DNA of 64,000 nucleotides, taken from assembly GCA_019695305.1 (NCBI GenBank), contig JAIBAG010000012.1:1-64000 (forward strand), read 5' to 3'. The DNA is from a bacterium. Its GTDB lineage: Bacteria > UBA10199 > JAIBAG01. The first letter of the stretch is position 1; each line of letters starts with the position of its first letter. The notes under the pieces are model-generated. The model was given only the letters and a program-made list of their open reading frames with translations. It was not told the origin of the DNA and made no database searches. Below, one piece after another: positions 44,640 through 53,277 of this stretch. Position numbers and translations under genes: made by a program.

Positions 44640-45821
44640 TTAATAATCTGAAAGAAAATGATGATCTAAAATATAATGATCCAAAACAACGGGAGCCCTC
44701 TTATTAAAATCTTCCTCAGCAATATTCTCCATATCCAATATGGCTTTTATGACATCAAAGGCATCATACCCGCTAGCCATCCCTGTAGTGTCTGCAAAGG
44801 CAAAAACCTCATCCGTAAGCTCCCTTTTCTTCTGATCCAGAACTTCATCATCCTCTTTAAGAGTACTGTTTGCAGTATATTCTCGGGCAACATCCCATAA
44901 GGAGGGCACGGCCTCTCCATACCCTCTGCATTTCGACAGGCTCATATACCTGGGATCATCTTGAATGGCATCTTGCACCGCCTTTAATTGATTTAAATCT
45001 CTTTCCAGATTTTCTCTTGAAACCCCAAATGACTCCAAAACTTGAAGCGCATAAACCACCGCTTCACGCTCAGGAGAAAGTAACATATTTAAAAGGCTAG
45101 CAAGTTCTTCCCTTTGTTCTTTTGCCATTCCTTTTTGGGCAAGAGATTCGAGCCAACAATCGTGTATAACTAATCCAGTAAGTGTACGGTCAACCAACTC
45201 ATAATAATATTTTTGACTTTCAATATTTATTTCAAGTTGAGTGGCATCAAAAGAAAAAGAAGGAGGTTTTGATTCGGGGTCTTGCGGTCTTTGGCCACAG
45301 AAAGGATCCATATAATCGGCATCCTCATTTAAATTTTGATCGTACAACCAATTAACATACAAAATACCAATGGCGGCATGAGCATCTATAAAAGCTTTAG
45401 ATTCATTTAAAGGCGGACAGGTATTTAAAACAGTTTCACTGATGCTACAAACATCTCCATGAGCAGAGTAGATTAAAACATCAACAGGATCAAAAGAAAT
45501 ATACTCCTGAGCATTGCATTGAGAAGCATTTGCTTCATAAAGCATTTCAGGAGGTGCATCTTTTTCGGGAGCATTATAATTTAAAGGATAAATTCCAAGT
45601 TTGGCCGTAGTATCACTACAATTATTTCTTACAAAGACATCAGGATCATCAGGATTCACCAAACCAAAACTGGCATATGCCTCGCTCAAATCAATGATAC
45701 TGTCTTTATTGGTATCAATAATAGAAAAAACCTCCAGGGCCACTCCCGCATCAATATTGGAAGGCAACTCTCTAACAAGAGTATTGATAGAATACCCGCT
45801 GTAAAATTCTACATTTCCCAT
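44640..45821 (-). CDS. Uncharacterised protein (393 aa) with one EF-hand-like loop
   Basis: Unrecognised. An EF-hand-like loop DTNKDSIIDLSE (36-47) lies near the N-terminus, followed by a region with several cysteines (NNCSDT, SQCNAQ, GDVCSI, NTCPPL, DPFCGQR, HDCWLE, KCRGYG) and a helical C-terminal half. The cysteines would suit an extracytoplasmic protein, but no signal peptide is present (MGNVEFYSGYSINTLVREL). The stretch IIDTNKDSIID and a nearby VRNN resemble the calcium-loop region of the serpin. It follows the 131-aa EF-hand gene by 66 bp and probably shares its promoter behind palindrome copy 3. Confidence 0.75.
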   Translation of the reverse strand: MGNVEFYSGYSINTLVRELPSNIDAGVALEVFSIIDTNKDSIIDLSEAYASFGLVNPDDPDVFVRNNCSDTTAKLGIYPLNYNAPEKDAPPEMLYEANASQCNAQEYISFDPVDVLIYSAHGDVCSISETVLNTCPPLNESKAFIDAHAAIGILYVNWLYDQNLNEDADYMDPFCGQRPQDPESKPPSFSFDATQLEINIESQKYYYELVDRTLTGLVIHDCWLESLAQKGMAKEQREELASLLNMLLSPEREAVVYALQVLESFGVSRENLERDLNQLKAVQDAIQDDPRYMSLSKCRGYGEAVPSLWDVAREYTANSTLKEDDEVLDQKKRELTDEVFAFADTTGMASGYDAFDVIKAILDMENIAEEDFNKRAPVVLDHYILDHHFLSDY

Positions 45822-45887
45822 AAACTGTACGAAATTCCCGTCCTCTGCTCATTAATTTATCGACAGAAAAAAATAAAAATTTTATCC

Positions 45888-46283
45888 CTAAACTTTGGGC
45901 GGACTAATGGGGATCGGGATGCTCTGCGGTGCAGTCTTTCGTTCTTCAATAGGCTGTAACTTTTTGAACATTGGGCGGTTAACCGGAGATAAAAATTTGT
46001 TAGGCTGTAACAAAACTGCCGTATCGCGTAAGGTATCCGAAACATTTAATGGACAGCTACTCCTATTTTCAATCATACCAAGCTGATTCTGAACACTTTC
46101 AAATGCAGATTTGGCTTTTGTAAATTGCTCATCCGAAACTCCCAGTTCTGCCGCATCCACTTCGCCATTATTATCATTATCCTGGTCTGCGCGGCGCAGC
46201 CTATCTGTAATTGGCTCCATTTCTTTACTGCATGCATTTTCTTTATCTAAACGTCTTAAACTTATTGTTTGTGGCCTCGACAT
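45888..46283 (-). CDS. Small EF-hand protein (131 aa)
   Basis: Unrecognised apart from one textbook EF-hand loop, DNDNNGEVDAAE at 35-46, with Asp, Asp, Asn, Gly, Asp and Glu at loop positions 1, 3, 5, 6, 9 and 12. The rest is polar, with two cysteines (NACSK, SSCPL) and a Pro-rich C-terminus (PQSIPIPISPPKV). There is no signal peptide. The ATG at 46283 is preferred because AAGGAAG lies six bases upstream; a GTG two codons earlier is in frame. First gene of a two-gene unit with the 393-aa protein; palindrome copy 3 lies 135 bp upstream. Confidence 0.75.
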   Translation of the reverse strand: MSRPQTISLRRLDKENACSKEMEPITDRLRRADQDNDNNGEVDAAELGVSDEQFTKAKSAFESVQNQLGMIENRSSCPLNVSDTLRDTAVLLQPNKFLSPVNRPMFKKLQPIEERKTAPQSIPIPISPPKV

Positions 46284-46361
46284 AAACACTTCCTTTTATA
46301 AGATCTCTCTTTTTTAAAAAACGAGTGATCGTAATTAATATTCACAACACCATCATTATCC

Positions 46362-46434
46362 ATTATCGGTTCCTGAGTCTGTAAAAGTGCTCTTTTTAAA
46401 TCAGTAAGCGCAAATACCGTCCACAGGTGTGGAC
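46362..46434 (-). promoter_or_regulatory. Conserved upstream element with palindrome copy 3 (46419-46434)
   Basis: GTCCACAGGTGTGGAC at 46419-46434. The adjoining 57 bases match those of copy 2 at 43 of 57 positions by hand alignment with no gaps, including ATTATCGGTT, GTGCT, TTTTTAAA and the ACC before the palindrome. TGGACG-17 bp-TTTAAA is kept. The distance to the gene start (135 bp) nearly equals that of copy 2 (134 bp). Confidence 0.7.
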
Positions 46435-46459
46435 ATTATAAAATTAAGAATAAAGTGAA

Positions 46460-47125
46460 CTAGTAATCTTCGGGTCCCCAAATATCAACAATCACTAATT
46501 TTCCATCTTCATCTAATTTAATAAAATCATGAGGCACTTGTTGAAAGGCTCCATTATCCGTCACCACTTGTATTTTGCAGCTTTTTAAATATTCCTTAGG
46601 CTTAGACTCCAGCGGAATTTCATCGTTTAAAGCTTTGGCCAGCATCACCAGATAAGCAACAGGCGTTCCTTGAGGAGCATTTGCTTCAAGGTTTTCAACA
46701 CACTCTCTGGCAAGTGGCGGAATATTACCTAACAATTCATCTCTCACCTCCGAAGGCGATTTTTTGCATTCTAAGCCGGCATCTTTAAGCATCATACAAT
46801 TGAGCACGCTAGCCGGGGGCAAAAAAAGTTTTTGGCCCGGCAAAATCAAATCACAATTCCTGCTTGTGATTCTTTCTTGCGTAGGAATGCTGGAGAACTC
46901 TTTATTGTATTTGCAAAGATAAGGCGTCCACATAGCCCCTTGGGGCCCGTAACGATCTCTTGCAATGGTGGATAACCAATCATCGGGCTTTACTTCATAA
47001 GTACTTGGCGTTTGAGATGTAGGGGATGCCGGTCGACGCGAAGCCGGAGTTTCTTTGGGCGGAGGTAAACCTTGCGGGGGAGCTTGCCCGCTAGCCACCA
47101 TTAATAAGGAAGTAAGAAATGGCAT
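46460..47125 (-). CDS. LysM-like domain protein (221 aa)
   Basis: A short hydrophobic N-terminus (MPFLTSLLMVASGQA) could be a weak signal peptide, followed by a Pro-rich linker. YEVKPDDWLSTIARDRYG and ILPGQKLFLPPA then frame a LysM-type peptidoglycan/chitin-binding domain, here with a longer middle containing two cysteines. The C-terminal region (four more cysteines) is unrecognised and ends with FIKLDEDGKLVIVDIWGPED. A LysM suggests contact with the cell wall, its own or that of another cell. Palindrome copy 4 lies 61 bp upstream; copy 3 lies downstream. Confidence 0.75.
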   Translation of the reverse strand: MPFLTSLLMVASGQAPPQGLPPPKETPASRRPASPTSQTPSTYEVKPDDWLSTIARDRYGPQGAMWTPYLCKYNKEFSSIPTQERITSRNCDLILPGQKLFLPPASVLNCMMLKDAGLECKKSPSEVRDELLGNIPPLARECVENLEANAPQGTPVAYLVMLAKALNDEIPLESKPKEYLKSCKIQVVTDNGAFQQVPHDFIKLDEDGKLVIVDIWGPEDY

Positions 47126-47129
47126 AAAA

Positions 47130-47202
47130 TGATATCGTTTACCTCTAACAATAGTTGTGCCTTTCCAAGCAAATATTTAAAAAACCGTCCACAGTTGTGG
47201 AC
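47130..47202. promoter_or_regulatory. Palindrome copy 4 between divergent LysM and 187-aa genes
   Basis: GTCCACAGTTGTGGAC at 47187-47202, with the right flank AGCGG as in copy 2 and a left flank sharing ATCG, GTGC, AAGC and the A-tract-ACC. It lies 61 bp before the LysM gene and 169 bp before the plus-strand gene at 47372. The rest of the 246-bp divergent gap is A/T-rich with no gene. Confidence 0.65.
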
Positions 47203-47371
47203 AGCGGCATTTACTCCTCAACAAAATGCACATTCTGTTGACTTTTCTCCCTCGTAAAAATTTTATTTTAATTCAAATCACAAAGAAAACTGCAACTTAC
47301 AAAAAAGCAAATATGGCATCGCGCTTGCTTATACTGTGACGTCGGTTTGGAAAATAAATGAGGAAAAAATT

Positions 47372-47935
47372 ATGAAAACAGAAAGACAACACTTTTTATA
47401 TGTAATCGGTTTCTTAATAGGGATGCTGTTAAGTTCTCATGCTTATGCCAGCCTTATAGCAGTTGAACCACCAAAAGATGCGGGTGGAAAAACAGATTTT
47501 ACAAAACCAGACAATTTCAATCCTCGGTGTTGGATTGCAGATTACTTTAATTCTTTGTTTGAAGATTATTATAATACTAAAAGCGATACTGATTCTGATA
47601 AAAACACGTCTAAAAAGAAAAAAATCCCGCGCAACTACACGTCTGATAATTCTAATTATTCTTCCCGTGCTACCAACTACGAATTTACCCCTCAAGACTT
47701 GTCGGATGCCCAGGAAATGACAAATGATGAAAGCCCTGTTGAATCGGATGAAACAGCCACGTTTAAAGATGTCAACCAAGGCTATGATTATGCCGTACTA
47801 TTTAATGATGAAAACGGAGCCCCTCTTGCTATCGGTTATGGCCGCCACTATTCAACCCGTGAAAAAGCCCAAGAGGCCATGGACAATTGTGCCTTGAGTA
47901 GCACGTATGGAGAAGCGAGAGAGGCGTGCCAATGA
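47372..47935 (+). CDS. Exported uncharacterised protein (187 aa)
   Basis: The start at 47372 has GAGG nine bases upstream and opens a clear signal peptide (ERQHFLYVIGFLIGMLLSS then HAYA), predicting a periplasmic or secreted protein. A low-complexity Asp/Ser/Asn/Lys-rich middle follows. The C-terminus YAVLFNDENGAPLAIGYGRH with STREKAQEAMDNCA resembles the short repeat of DUF4189-type proteins only weakly. It is divergent from the LysM gene and shares the intergenic palindrome, so it may belong to the same regulon. Confidence 0.75.
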   Translation: MKTERQHFLYVIGFLIGMLLSSHAYASLIAVEPPKDAGGKTDFTKPDNFNPRCWIADYFNSLFEDYYNTKSDTDSDKNTSKKKKIPRNYTSDNSNYSSRATNYEFTPQDLSDAQEMTNDESPVESDETATFKDVNQGYDYAVLFNDENGAPLAIGYGRHYSTREKAQEAMDNCALSSTYGEAREACQ

Positions 47936-48047
47936 GGCTATTAAAAGCTAACATAATGGAATAATTAGCTATTTTAAAAACATAAAAATAAGGCTTTTTA
48001 AAAAGGTATTGTTCAATTCTCCAAAAGCTATGTTAAAATAAGCACCT

Positions 48048-48899
48048 ATGTCTTTGGGCAATGTGGATATTTTTGGGTACACCGATTACCGCCATTATCT
48101 TCGCGATTTTCATCAAGTGCAAAAAAGTGAGAATCCAAAATACTCGCTGCGTAATTTTGCGCGCATGGCAGGGCTTGGGTCGCCCAGTTATTTAACCATG
48201 GTGATGAAAGGCGAGCGCAGTTTAACACCGGCCTCTCTTACCAGTTTTTCAAAAGCCTTAAAGCATAATCCTAAGCAAAAAAAATATTTTGAAGCCATGG
48301 TGTTTTTTACTGATGCCACCGATGAAGATCAGAAAAACGAATACCGCGAACGCATGGCCGAGCTAAAACCTAAGGTAACAGCCGTACAGATAAAAAAGGA
48401 TCAGTATAATTTTTTTACCAAAATGCATTATGTGGCTATTCACCAAATGACCTGCCTTAATAATTTTAATGAAGACGCTTCCTGGATAGCAAAGCATTTA
48501 ATTATGGATATCAACTTGGCCGAAGTACACAATACTCTTCAGGCTTTGGTACGATTGGGGCTTTTAAAACGGGATGATAACGGAAAATTGATACCAGCCT
48601 CAGAAAGTTTAACTACCGCACCCGAGCTTGATTCGAATGATGTAAAAAAATTGCATGGGGATATTTTAAATGATGCTAAAAAATCACTAAGCCTAACGCA
48701 CCATAGTTTACGAGGTATGGCGGCTTTAACTACAGCTGTACCCACAAAACTCATTCCCAAGCTTAAAGAAAAAATTTTTTCGTTTTGCCAAGAAATCAAC
48801 GACTGGATTAATACCGAAAAAATGCCGCACAACGAAGTATACCAATTAAGTGTACAATTGTTCCCGTTAACCAATGTGCAAGAAAAAAATAAGGACTAA
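48048..48899 (+). CDS. TIGR02147-family protein (DUF4423), putative regulator
   Basis: A 283-residue protein fitting the TIGR02147 family known from Fibrobacter and Bdellovibrio-type bacteria. Features are DIFGYTDYRHYLRDFHQVQK, a helix-turn-helix-like part (SLRNFARMAGLGSPSYLTMV, MKGERSLT), FSKALKHNPKQKKYFEAMV and a winged-helix-like second half (LQALVRLGLLKRDDNGKL, HHSLRGMA). The function is undetermined; a DNA-binding role is likely. It lies one base before a lipoprotein gene, an arrangement repeated for this family. A TAAAAT box 15 bases before the ATG may be a -10. Confidence 0.85.
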   Translation: MSLGNVDIFGYTDYRHYLRDFHQVQKSENPKYSLRNFARMAGLGSPSYLTMVMKGERSLTPASLTSFSKALKHNPKQKKYFEAMVFFTDATDEDQKNEYRERMAELKPKVTAVQIKKDQYNFFTKMHYVAIHQMTCLNNFNEDASWIAKHLIMDINLAEVHNTLQALVRLGLLKRDDNGKLIPASESLTTAPELDSNDVKKLHGDILNDAKKSLSLTHHSLRGMAALTTAVPTKLIPKLKEKIFSFCQEINDWINTEKMPHNEVYQLSVQLFPLTNVQEKNKD

Positions 48900-48900
48900 T

Positions 48901-49926
48901 ATGCGCCAATACCTTTTTCTGATAAGCTTTATACTAGTAAGTTGCAGCCAAGCTACTTCCAGCTCTCATAACACAGGCATTACAGCCGAAACAGGCGTGG
49001 TTATTGGCAATCCCAAAGAAATTCCCATGATGGAAAGTTTTTTACCCAAGCGCGAGGTAATTGATTTTACCTCCATGGTTGATAAACTTTCTAAAAGTTT
49101 AGAAAGCGATTCTGTAGACAAAACAGAAAAACACTTAAAAAATATCAAGTACACTTTAAATTTTATCAATAATTTTTTTGGTAATTTTAAAGACCAGGCC
49201 AAGATGTATTACAGTCTTTTCGAAAAGCATAATATCACTACCATTAGTACCCAACTTCAAACTATCACCGTAACGCCTGAAGAATCAGGATTTCCGCAAG
49301 ATGCCAATTTGGGTATTAAAATAGATCCTAAAAATAATGATTTTGTCCAGCTTACCAAAATTGAAAAAGCGGATAACCTTACCACAAGCCAGTATATTTT
49401 TGATAATGCCGAATCCTATCCATTAAGAGGTGCTTTTTATTTTGTAGACCCGCGTGCCATGATGGATGTCCCCAACCGCGATATGCTTTATGGATATCAA
49501 ATTATTTTTGATGTGTCTGATCCACTTATTACCAAAGTAGAAGGTGAAGGCTATACTCAGTTTAATGGTAAACGTGTTTTTGTAATGATAAAGCTGCAGT
49601 GCAATCAAGGCTCATCCGATTGCACGGTAGAAAGTTATTTCCGGTATTTGGACGATCCATCACAAAAAATACTCGCCTCCCGTTTGTACTTTATAGGCAA
49701 CTCTAATACTTTGTGTGGTGGCGTGGTTGACGATATAACCAATTGGGCCGAAAAAGAGAGTTATGAAATCAATCTCGATACCGGCACCGTAACACCCGGT
49801 TGTGCCATTCCTAACCCTCTCCTAAACAATGGCCAGGTGCTCTTTGAAGATTTTAGGGATTTATTTAAGAACTTATACCAGGGACAGGGCTGGGATACGC
49901 TGAGTGCCGACCAGATTGAGCTCTAA
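48901..49926 (+). CDS. Lipoprotein paired with the TIGR02147 regulator
   Basis: A 341-residue protein with lipoprotein signal MRQYLFLISFILVSC (Cys15) and a Ser-rich linker followed by ETGVVIGNP, a short motif I associate with lipoproteins of this bacterial group. Residues 60-100 form a likely helix bundle (SMVDKLSKSLESDSVDKTEK); the rest is beta-rich with four more cysteines (LQCNQGSSDCTVE, TLCGGV, TPGCAIP). The ATG at 48901 follows the regulator stop by one base; the frame opening at 48874 is inside that gene. The function is unknown. Confidence 0.82.
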   Translation: MRQYLFLISFILVSCSQATSSSHNTGITAETGVVIGNPKEIPMMESFLPKREVIDFTSMVDKLSKSLESDSVDKTEKHLKNIKYTLNFINNFFGNFKDQAKMYYSLFEKHNITTISTQLQTITVTPEESGFPQDANLGIKIDPKNNDFVQLTKIEKADNLTTSQYIFDNAESYPLRGAFYFVDPRAMMDVPNRDMLYGYQIIFDVSDPLITKVEGEGYTQFNGKRVFVMIKLQCNQGSSDCTVESYFRYLDDPSQKILASRLYFIGNSNTLCGGVVDDITNWAEKESYEINLDTGTVTPGCAIPNPLLNNGQVLFEDFRDLFKNLYQGQGWDTLSADQIEL

Positions 49927-50063
49927 AAAGCGTCAAAAAACCCAACACTTTTCATTTCGATAAAAATTAAAATATATATAAATCAATAACTTATACTTTT
50001 AACCCCATATTTATACGTCATTTTTAGCAACCTTTTAGGCCTAGATACCGATAATTAAGGCTT

Positions 50064-50642
50064 ATGAGACGTGTTACTAAAATTGGCTTGGTATCCTTAA
50101 TAATGAGTGTGGGCATGTTTGCAGCCTCGCACCGCTCTTTATCGCAAGAAGAAACCCAAGTACTTAATTTAGCTCAGGTTATTGCTAAAGAAGCCAAAGG
50201 TCAGGCTAAAGTTAGCCCCTATGGCCTCTCGCGCGATGTTTTGGCCCTCTCTAAAGAATACAATATTGACCCTTTACTTATTACCTCTCTTATTAAGGTA
50301 GAAAGCTCGTTTAACCCCCAGGCTAAATCACAGGTGGGTGCTATTGGTTTAATGCAAACCATGCCTGCTTTAACTAAACAGGTGGGTCATGAAACCGGCG
50401 TTAAAAATGCCGATGATTTATGGGATCAAAAAAATAATTTAAAAACCGGCGTTCATTATTTTTCTTATTTGTTAAACAAATACAACTACGACACCCACAA
50501 AGCTTTAACCGCCTACAACATGGGCCCCGGCAATTTAAATAAAGCCATTAAAGCCGGCAAAGTACCCAATATTTATGCCGGTAAAGTTCTTAAAAACTAT
50601 AAGAAATTTATGTTGGCTTCTAATCAGTCCAATTTTTTATAA
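50064..50642 (+). CDS. Lytic transglycosylase (SLT domain)
   Basis: A 192-residue exported peptidoglycan lyase. The N-terminal signal (VTKIGLVSLIMSVGMFAAS) is followed at about residue 55 by the SLT domain: LSKEYNIDPLLITSLIKVES with catalytic Glu80, AKSQVGAIGLMQTMP, NLKTGVHYFSYLLNKY and ALTAYNMGPGNLNKA. It cleaves the MurNAc-GlcNAc bond in the periplasm, in turnover or insertion of envelope machines. AAGG lies six bases before the ATG. Single gene; a GC-rich repeat follows. Confidence 0.94.
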   Translation: MRRVTKIGLVSLIMSVGMFAASHRSLSQEETQVLNLAQVIAKEAKGQAKVSPYGLSRDVLALSKEYNIDPLLITSLIKVESSFNPQAKSQVGAIGLMQTMPALTKQVGHETGVKNADDLWDQKNNLKTGVHYFSYLLNKYNYDTHKALTAYNMGPGNLNKAIKAGKVPNIYAGKVLKNYKKFMLASNQSNFL

Positions 50643-50656
50643 GAATAAAAATTTAA

Positions 50657-50747
50657 GAGTAACCCACCCTGTCCCTCCCTTAGCTTAAGGGAGGGTACTT
50701 TCTTAGCCCCTCCACCTTAGATTAAGGGGGAGGACGGGAGGGGGTTA
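50657..50747. repeat. GC-rich multi-hairpin repeat (type 2)
   Basis: Nearly the same element as at 36693-36793: it begins GAGTAACCCACCC, has CCCTCCCTTAGCTTAAGGG and a CCCCTCC.../GGGGGAGG hairpin, and ends GGAGGGGGTTA. It lies between two convergent genes, where it could terminate transcription from both sides. Confidence 0.88.
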
Positions 50748-50751
50748 CGCT

Positions 50752-51186
50752 TTACACATCCCGATAAAAAAGAAGCGCCCCATCTTCCACACAACAAAGC
50801 CCCGAAGTAGAAAACCCCACGCGATCATCTCCTGTTAAATGCTGCACCAGACGACTCACCAGAGGCATATGTGACACCAGTAAAATCTCGCCCTCGGTTT
50901 CCACAATATCGGTCCACACTTGCCCGGGAGAAGCAAAATGTTTTAAGGAATCAAGATAGGTAATAGAGCCCTTGTAAGAAATTTCTTTAGAAATAATATC
51001 AGCCGTCTGCCGCGTACGCACAAAGGGGCTAGCATATATTTTTGTGATTTGAGAATTTTGAGAAAGCCACGTTCCCACACGCTCGGTATTTTTACGGCCT
51101 ACGGCTGTTAACTGCCTTTTTTCGTCGCTCGTTGATTCCGGTTCGGCTTCTCCATGACGCAAAATAAAAATCTTCACGGCTGCCAT
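50752..51186 (-). CDS. sixA: Phosphohistidine phosphatase SixA
   Basis: A 144-residue histidine-phosphatase-fold protein with the catalytic ILRHGEAEP (R10, H11, G12), LTAVGRKNTERVGTWL, YASPFVRTRQTADII and LVSHMPLVSRLVQHL. SixA removes phosphate from His residues of phosphorelay or PTS proteins. In this window a hybrid kinase is present, but a link is speculative. It overlaps the end of the upstream exonuclease gene by 13 bases. Confidence 0.92.
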   Translation of the reverse strand: MAAVKIFILRHGEAEPESTSDEKRQLTAVGRKNTERVGTWLSQNSQITKIYASPFVRTRQTADIISKEISYKGSITYLDSLKHFASPGQVWTDIVETEGEILLVSHMPLVSRLVQHLTGDDRVGFSTSGLCCVEDGALLFYRDV

Positions 51187-51962
51187 TCTCCAAAATGCTC
51201 AAGGTACAATTTAAAATATCCTTCTTTATCACGTTTCTCTTCCAGCATCTTGCGCGCTAAACCCACCAACTGTTGTTCTTGTGCAAGGCTTATTTCACCT
51301 GTCATCACCCGTGTGCGTAAAAAAACAAAATAAGTGTCCATCACGTCCGACAAACAATAATCATCAATTTTAAATTGCTCGCCGTTTTTAAACAGTTCTT
51401 CCACCATATGACCCTTGGTTTCCATCTTGCCGGGCTTGCCTAAAATTTTACTGAAAAGATCTAAACCACCACGATATTTAATAGCCCCGCTATTGGTTAA
51501 AAAATCCTGCAAATCAATTTGATACTCATCGGCAAAACGGTAACGAGGACCAAACTTCTTAAAATAAAACGGACCAATTGTAATTCCCAATTGAAACGCC
51601 CAATGCTCCATCAAGCGCGCATCATAACCACGCCCGTTGAAGTCCACCAAAATAGGCTGACTTTTGTTATAAGTTTCCCAGAACGCTTCAACAATACTGC
51701 GTGGTGTACGTGGGGTAATATCTCCAATAAGACCAATTTTTTTAATGGTAAAATCTTCACGGATGGCCGCTGCCGCCATGCACACAGGCGTGTGATAAGC
51801 TGCATTCACAAAATCTCGGCCTTCTTTTGACAATTCTTCCTGATGCAGCTTTAAGGCTTCGTCGTCGGAGAGGTTTTGCCCGGCAAAAAGCACCTTATTA
51901 AGTAAGGGTTTATTAACAACTGATTCAATATCGTACACCAAATATTTAAATTCTTTAGCCAT
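51174..51962 (-). CDS. Predicted 3'-5' exonuclease, PolB-exonuclease-like
   Basis: A 262-residue protein of the DNA_pol_B_exo2 family (PF10108 type). Motif I is YLVYDIESVVNKPLL (Asp-Glu), motif II is LVDFNGRGYDARLMEHWAF, and motif III is DDYCLSDVMDTYFVFLR. RYRFADEYQIDLQDFL is also characteristic. DEDD exonucleases of this group are thought to act in DNA or RNA end processing. I use the ATG at 51962, because the domain begins directly there; the longer frame to 52124 would overlap the divergent tolC-like gene. Overlaps sixA by 13 bases. Confidence 0.9.
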   Translation of the reverse strand: MAKEFKYLVYDIESVVNKPLLNKVLFAGQNLSDDEALKLHQEELSKEGRDFVNAAYHTPVCMAAAAIREDFTIKKIGLIGDITPRTPRSIVEAFWETYNKSQPILVDFNGRGYDARLMEHWAFQLGITIGPFYFKKFGPRYRFADEYQIDLQDFLTNSGAIKYRGGLDLFSKILGKPGKMETKGHMVEELFKNGEQFKIDDYCLSDVMDTYFVFLRTRVMTGEISLAQEQQLVGLARKMLEEKRDKEGYFKLYLEHFGEWQP

Positions 51963-52029
51963 GCGCGGCACCTTAGAAGATTTTAGTTCCTCATTCAAGC
52001 GAACAATGATAGGGAAAACTACTATAAGT

Positions 52030-53277
52030 ATGAAATGGCCCCTTGCATTACTGTGTTTGCTTGTATCGCCCATCACCTGGGCCAACCCCCTTACTTTAAA
52101 GCAAGTATTTGAAAAATCACTCACTTATCAAGAGGCAGTTCCTCTTAAAGAAGAACAAATACGTGAAACAAGGGCCCAAATTGCAGGGATAACGGCCAAA
52201 GTATTACCTCATATAACAGCTCACGCCAGCGAAGAGCTGCAAGATAACGATGTAAATAGTACGTTTGGTAGCGAGATCGTGCGCTTTTCAACTCCCGAAG
52301 CCAATTTAAAAATTACTCAACCCTTGTTTCATGGTCTTTCCGAATTTCACGCTTTAAAAGCGGCTAAGTACACCCTCAAAGCCCAGGATGCACAACTCAC
52401 TCGGGCCAAACTATTGCTCTTTAATGATGTAGCCCAAGCCTATCTGAATGCCCTGGATGCCAAACTCACAGTGGATGCCACACAAAAATTACTCACCACT
52501 TCCCGTGCTACCGATGCTGAAATGGATAACTGGTTTAAAATTGGAAAAGTGCGCGAGAGCGATGTGGTGGCCCACAAGGCGCAAACAGCTTTACTTGCTG
52601 CCCAGCTTGAAACCTATAAAGGAATTAAAGATACAAGCTACGAAGTACTCTCATTTTTAGACGGCGTTTCGCCCCATCCCGATCCTACATCCGAAAACAT
52701 GGTGTTTCCTATTTTGTCACAATCCGACAGTGAAATTTTAAACTATATTAACAATACTCCTGAAGTTGTGGCTCAAAAGCAACAAGTAGCGGCTGCTAAA
52801 AAAACAGTAACAGCCAAAAAAGGATATTTACTGCCACAGGCCGATGTAGAGGGTAATTATTATGCGTACCGCACCGGCCTATCCAAAAATGTGGATTGGG
52901 ATGTAACCTTTAGGATGGAAATGCCCGTTTTTAACTTAGAAAATTATGCGGCCATCAAACAGGCTAAATCCCAAAAAAAGCAGCAAGATTTAATACTGGC
53001 CAATACAATCAAACAATCCGAAAGCACGCTCAAACAAAAACTGGCTCTCTACAAATCGAGCATCAAACAAAAAAATACCATGGCCACAGCCGGAAATTTG
53101 GCTAAACAAGCCTACGACTTAAAAAAGCAGGATTTAAATTTGGGACAAATTAGTACCGTTGATTTTTTATCGTCCGAAAAAAATTATTTTGAAACCTACC
53201 TCAATAAAAAAGACACGCTCGTCAATTACCTGCGCTCCAAAATTGAACTGGTTCTTGCCATGGGAGTGTTGCCATGA
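52030..53277 (+). CDS. TolC-family outer-membrane efflux protein
   Basis: A 415-residue outer-membrane channel protein. The signal peptide (KWPLALLCLLVSPITWA) precedes NPLTLKQVFEKSLTY, the usual TolC-family N-terminus, and two repeats of long coiled helices with short strands (AKLLLFNDVAQAYLNALDAK, QAYDLKKQDLNLGQISTVDF). It forms trimeric channels for type I or RND export. The ATG at 52030 is chosen because the signal peptide starts there. Its stop overlaps the RND pump ATG by four bases (ATGA), so the two are translated together. No adaptor gene lies between them. Confidence 0.92.
   Translation: MKWPLALLCLLVSPITWANPLTLKQVFEKSLTYQEAVPLKEEQIRETRAQIAGITAKVLPHITAHASEELQDNDVNSTFGSEIVRFSTPEANLKITQPLFHGLSEFHALKAAKYTLKAQDAQLTRAKLLLFNDVAQAYLNALDAKLTVDATQKLLTTSRATDAEMDNWFKIGKVRESDVVAHKAQTALLAAQLETYKGIKDTSYEVLSFLDGVSPHPDPTSENMVFPILSQSDSEILNYINNTPEVVAQKQQVAAAKKTVTAKKGYLLPQADVEGNYYAYRTGLSKNVDWDVTFRMEMPVFNLENYAAIKQAKSQKKQQDLILANTIKQSESTLKQKLALYKSSIKQKNTMATAGNLAKQAYDLKKQDLNLGQISTVDFLSSEKNYFETYLNKKDTLVNYLRSKIELVLAMGVLP

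Noticed and set aside
42912-47202. Palindrome copies read as intrinsic terminators, since on the minus strand they are followed by GGTTTTT
   Set aside because: Copies 1-3 do lie after minus-strand genes, but copy 4 does not follow any. The 7-bp arms leave only a two-base loop, and the similarity extends 57 bp beyond the T-run. A terminator role for some copies is not excluded.
42912-47202. Palindromes as DnaA boxes or a replication origin, because of the TCCACA core
   Set aside because: The full 9-mer TTATCCACA is absent, the copies are kilobases apart, and no dnaA, dnaN or AT-rich unwinding region is nearby.
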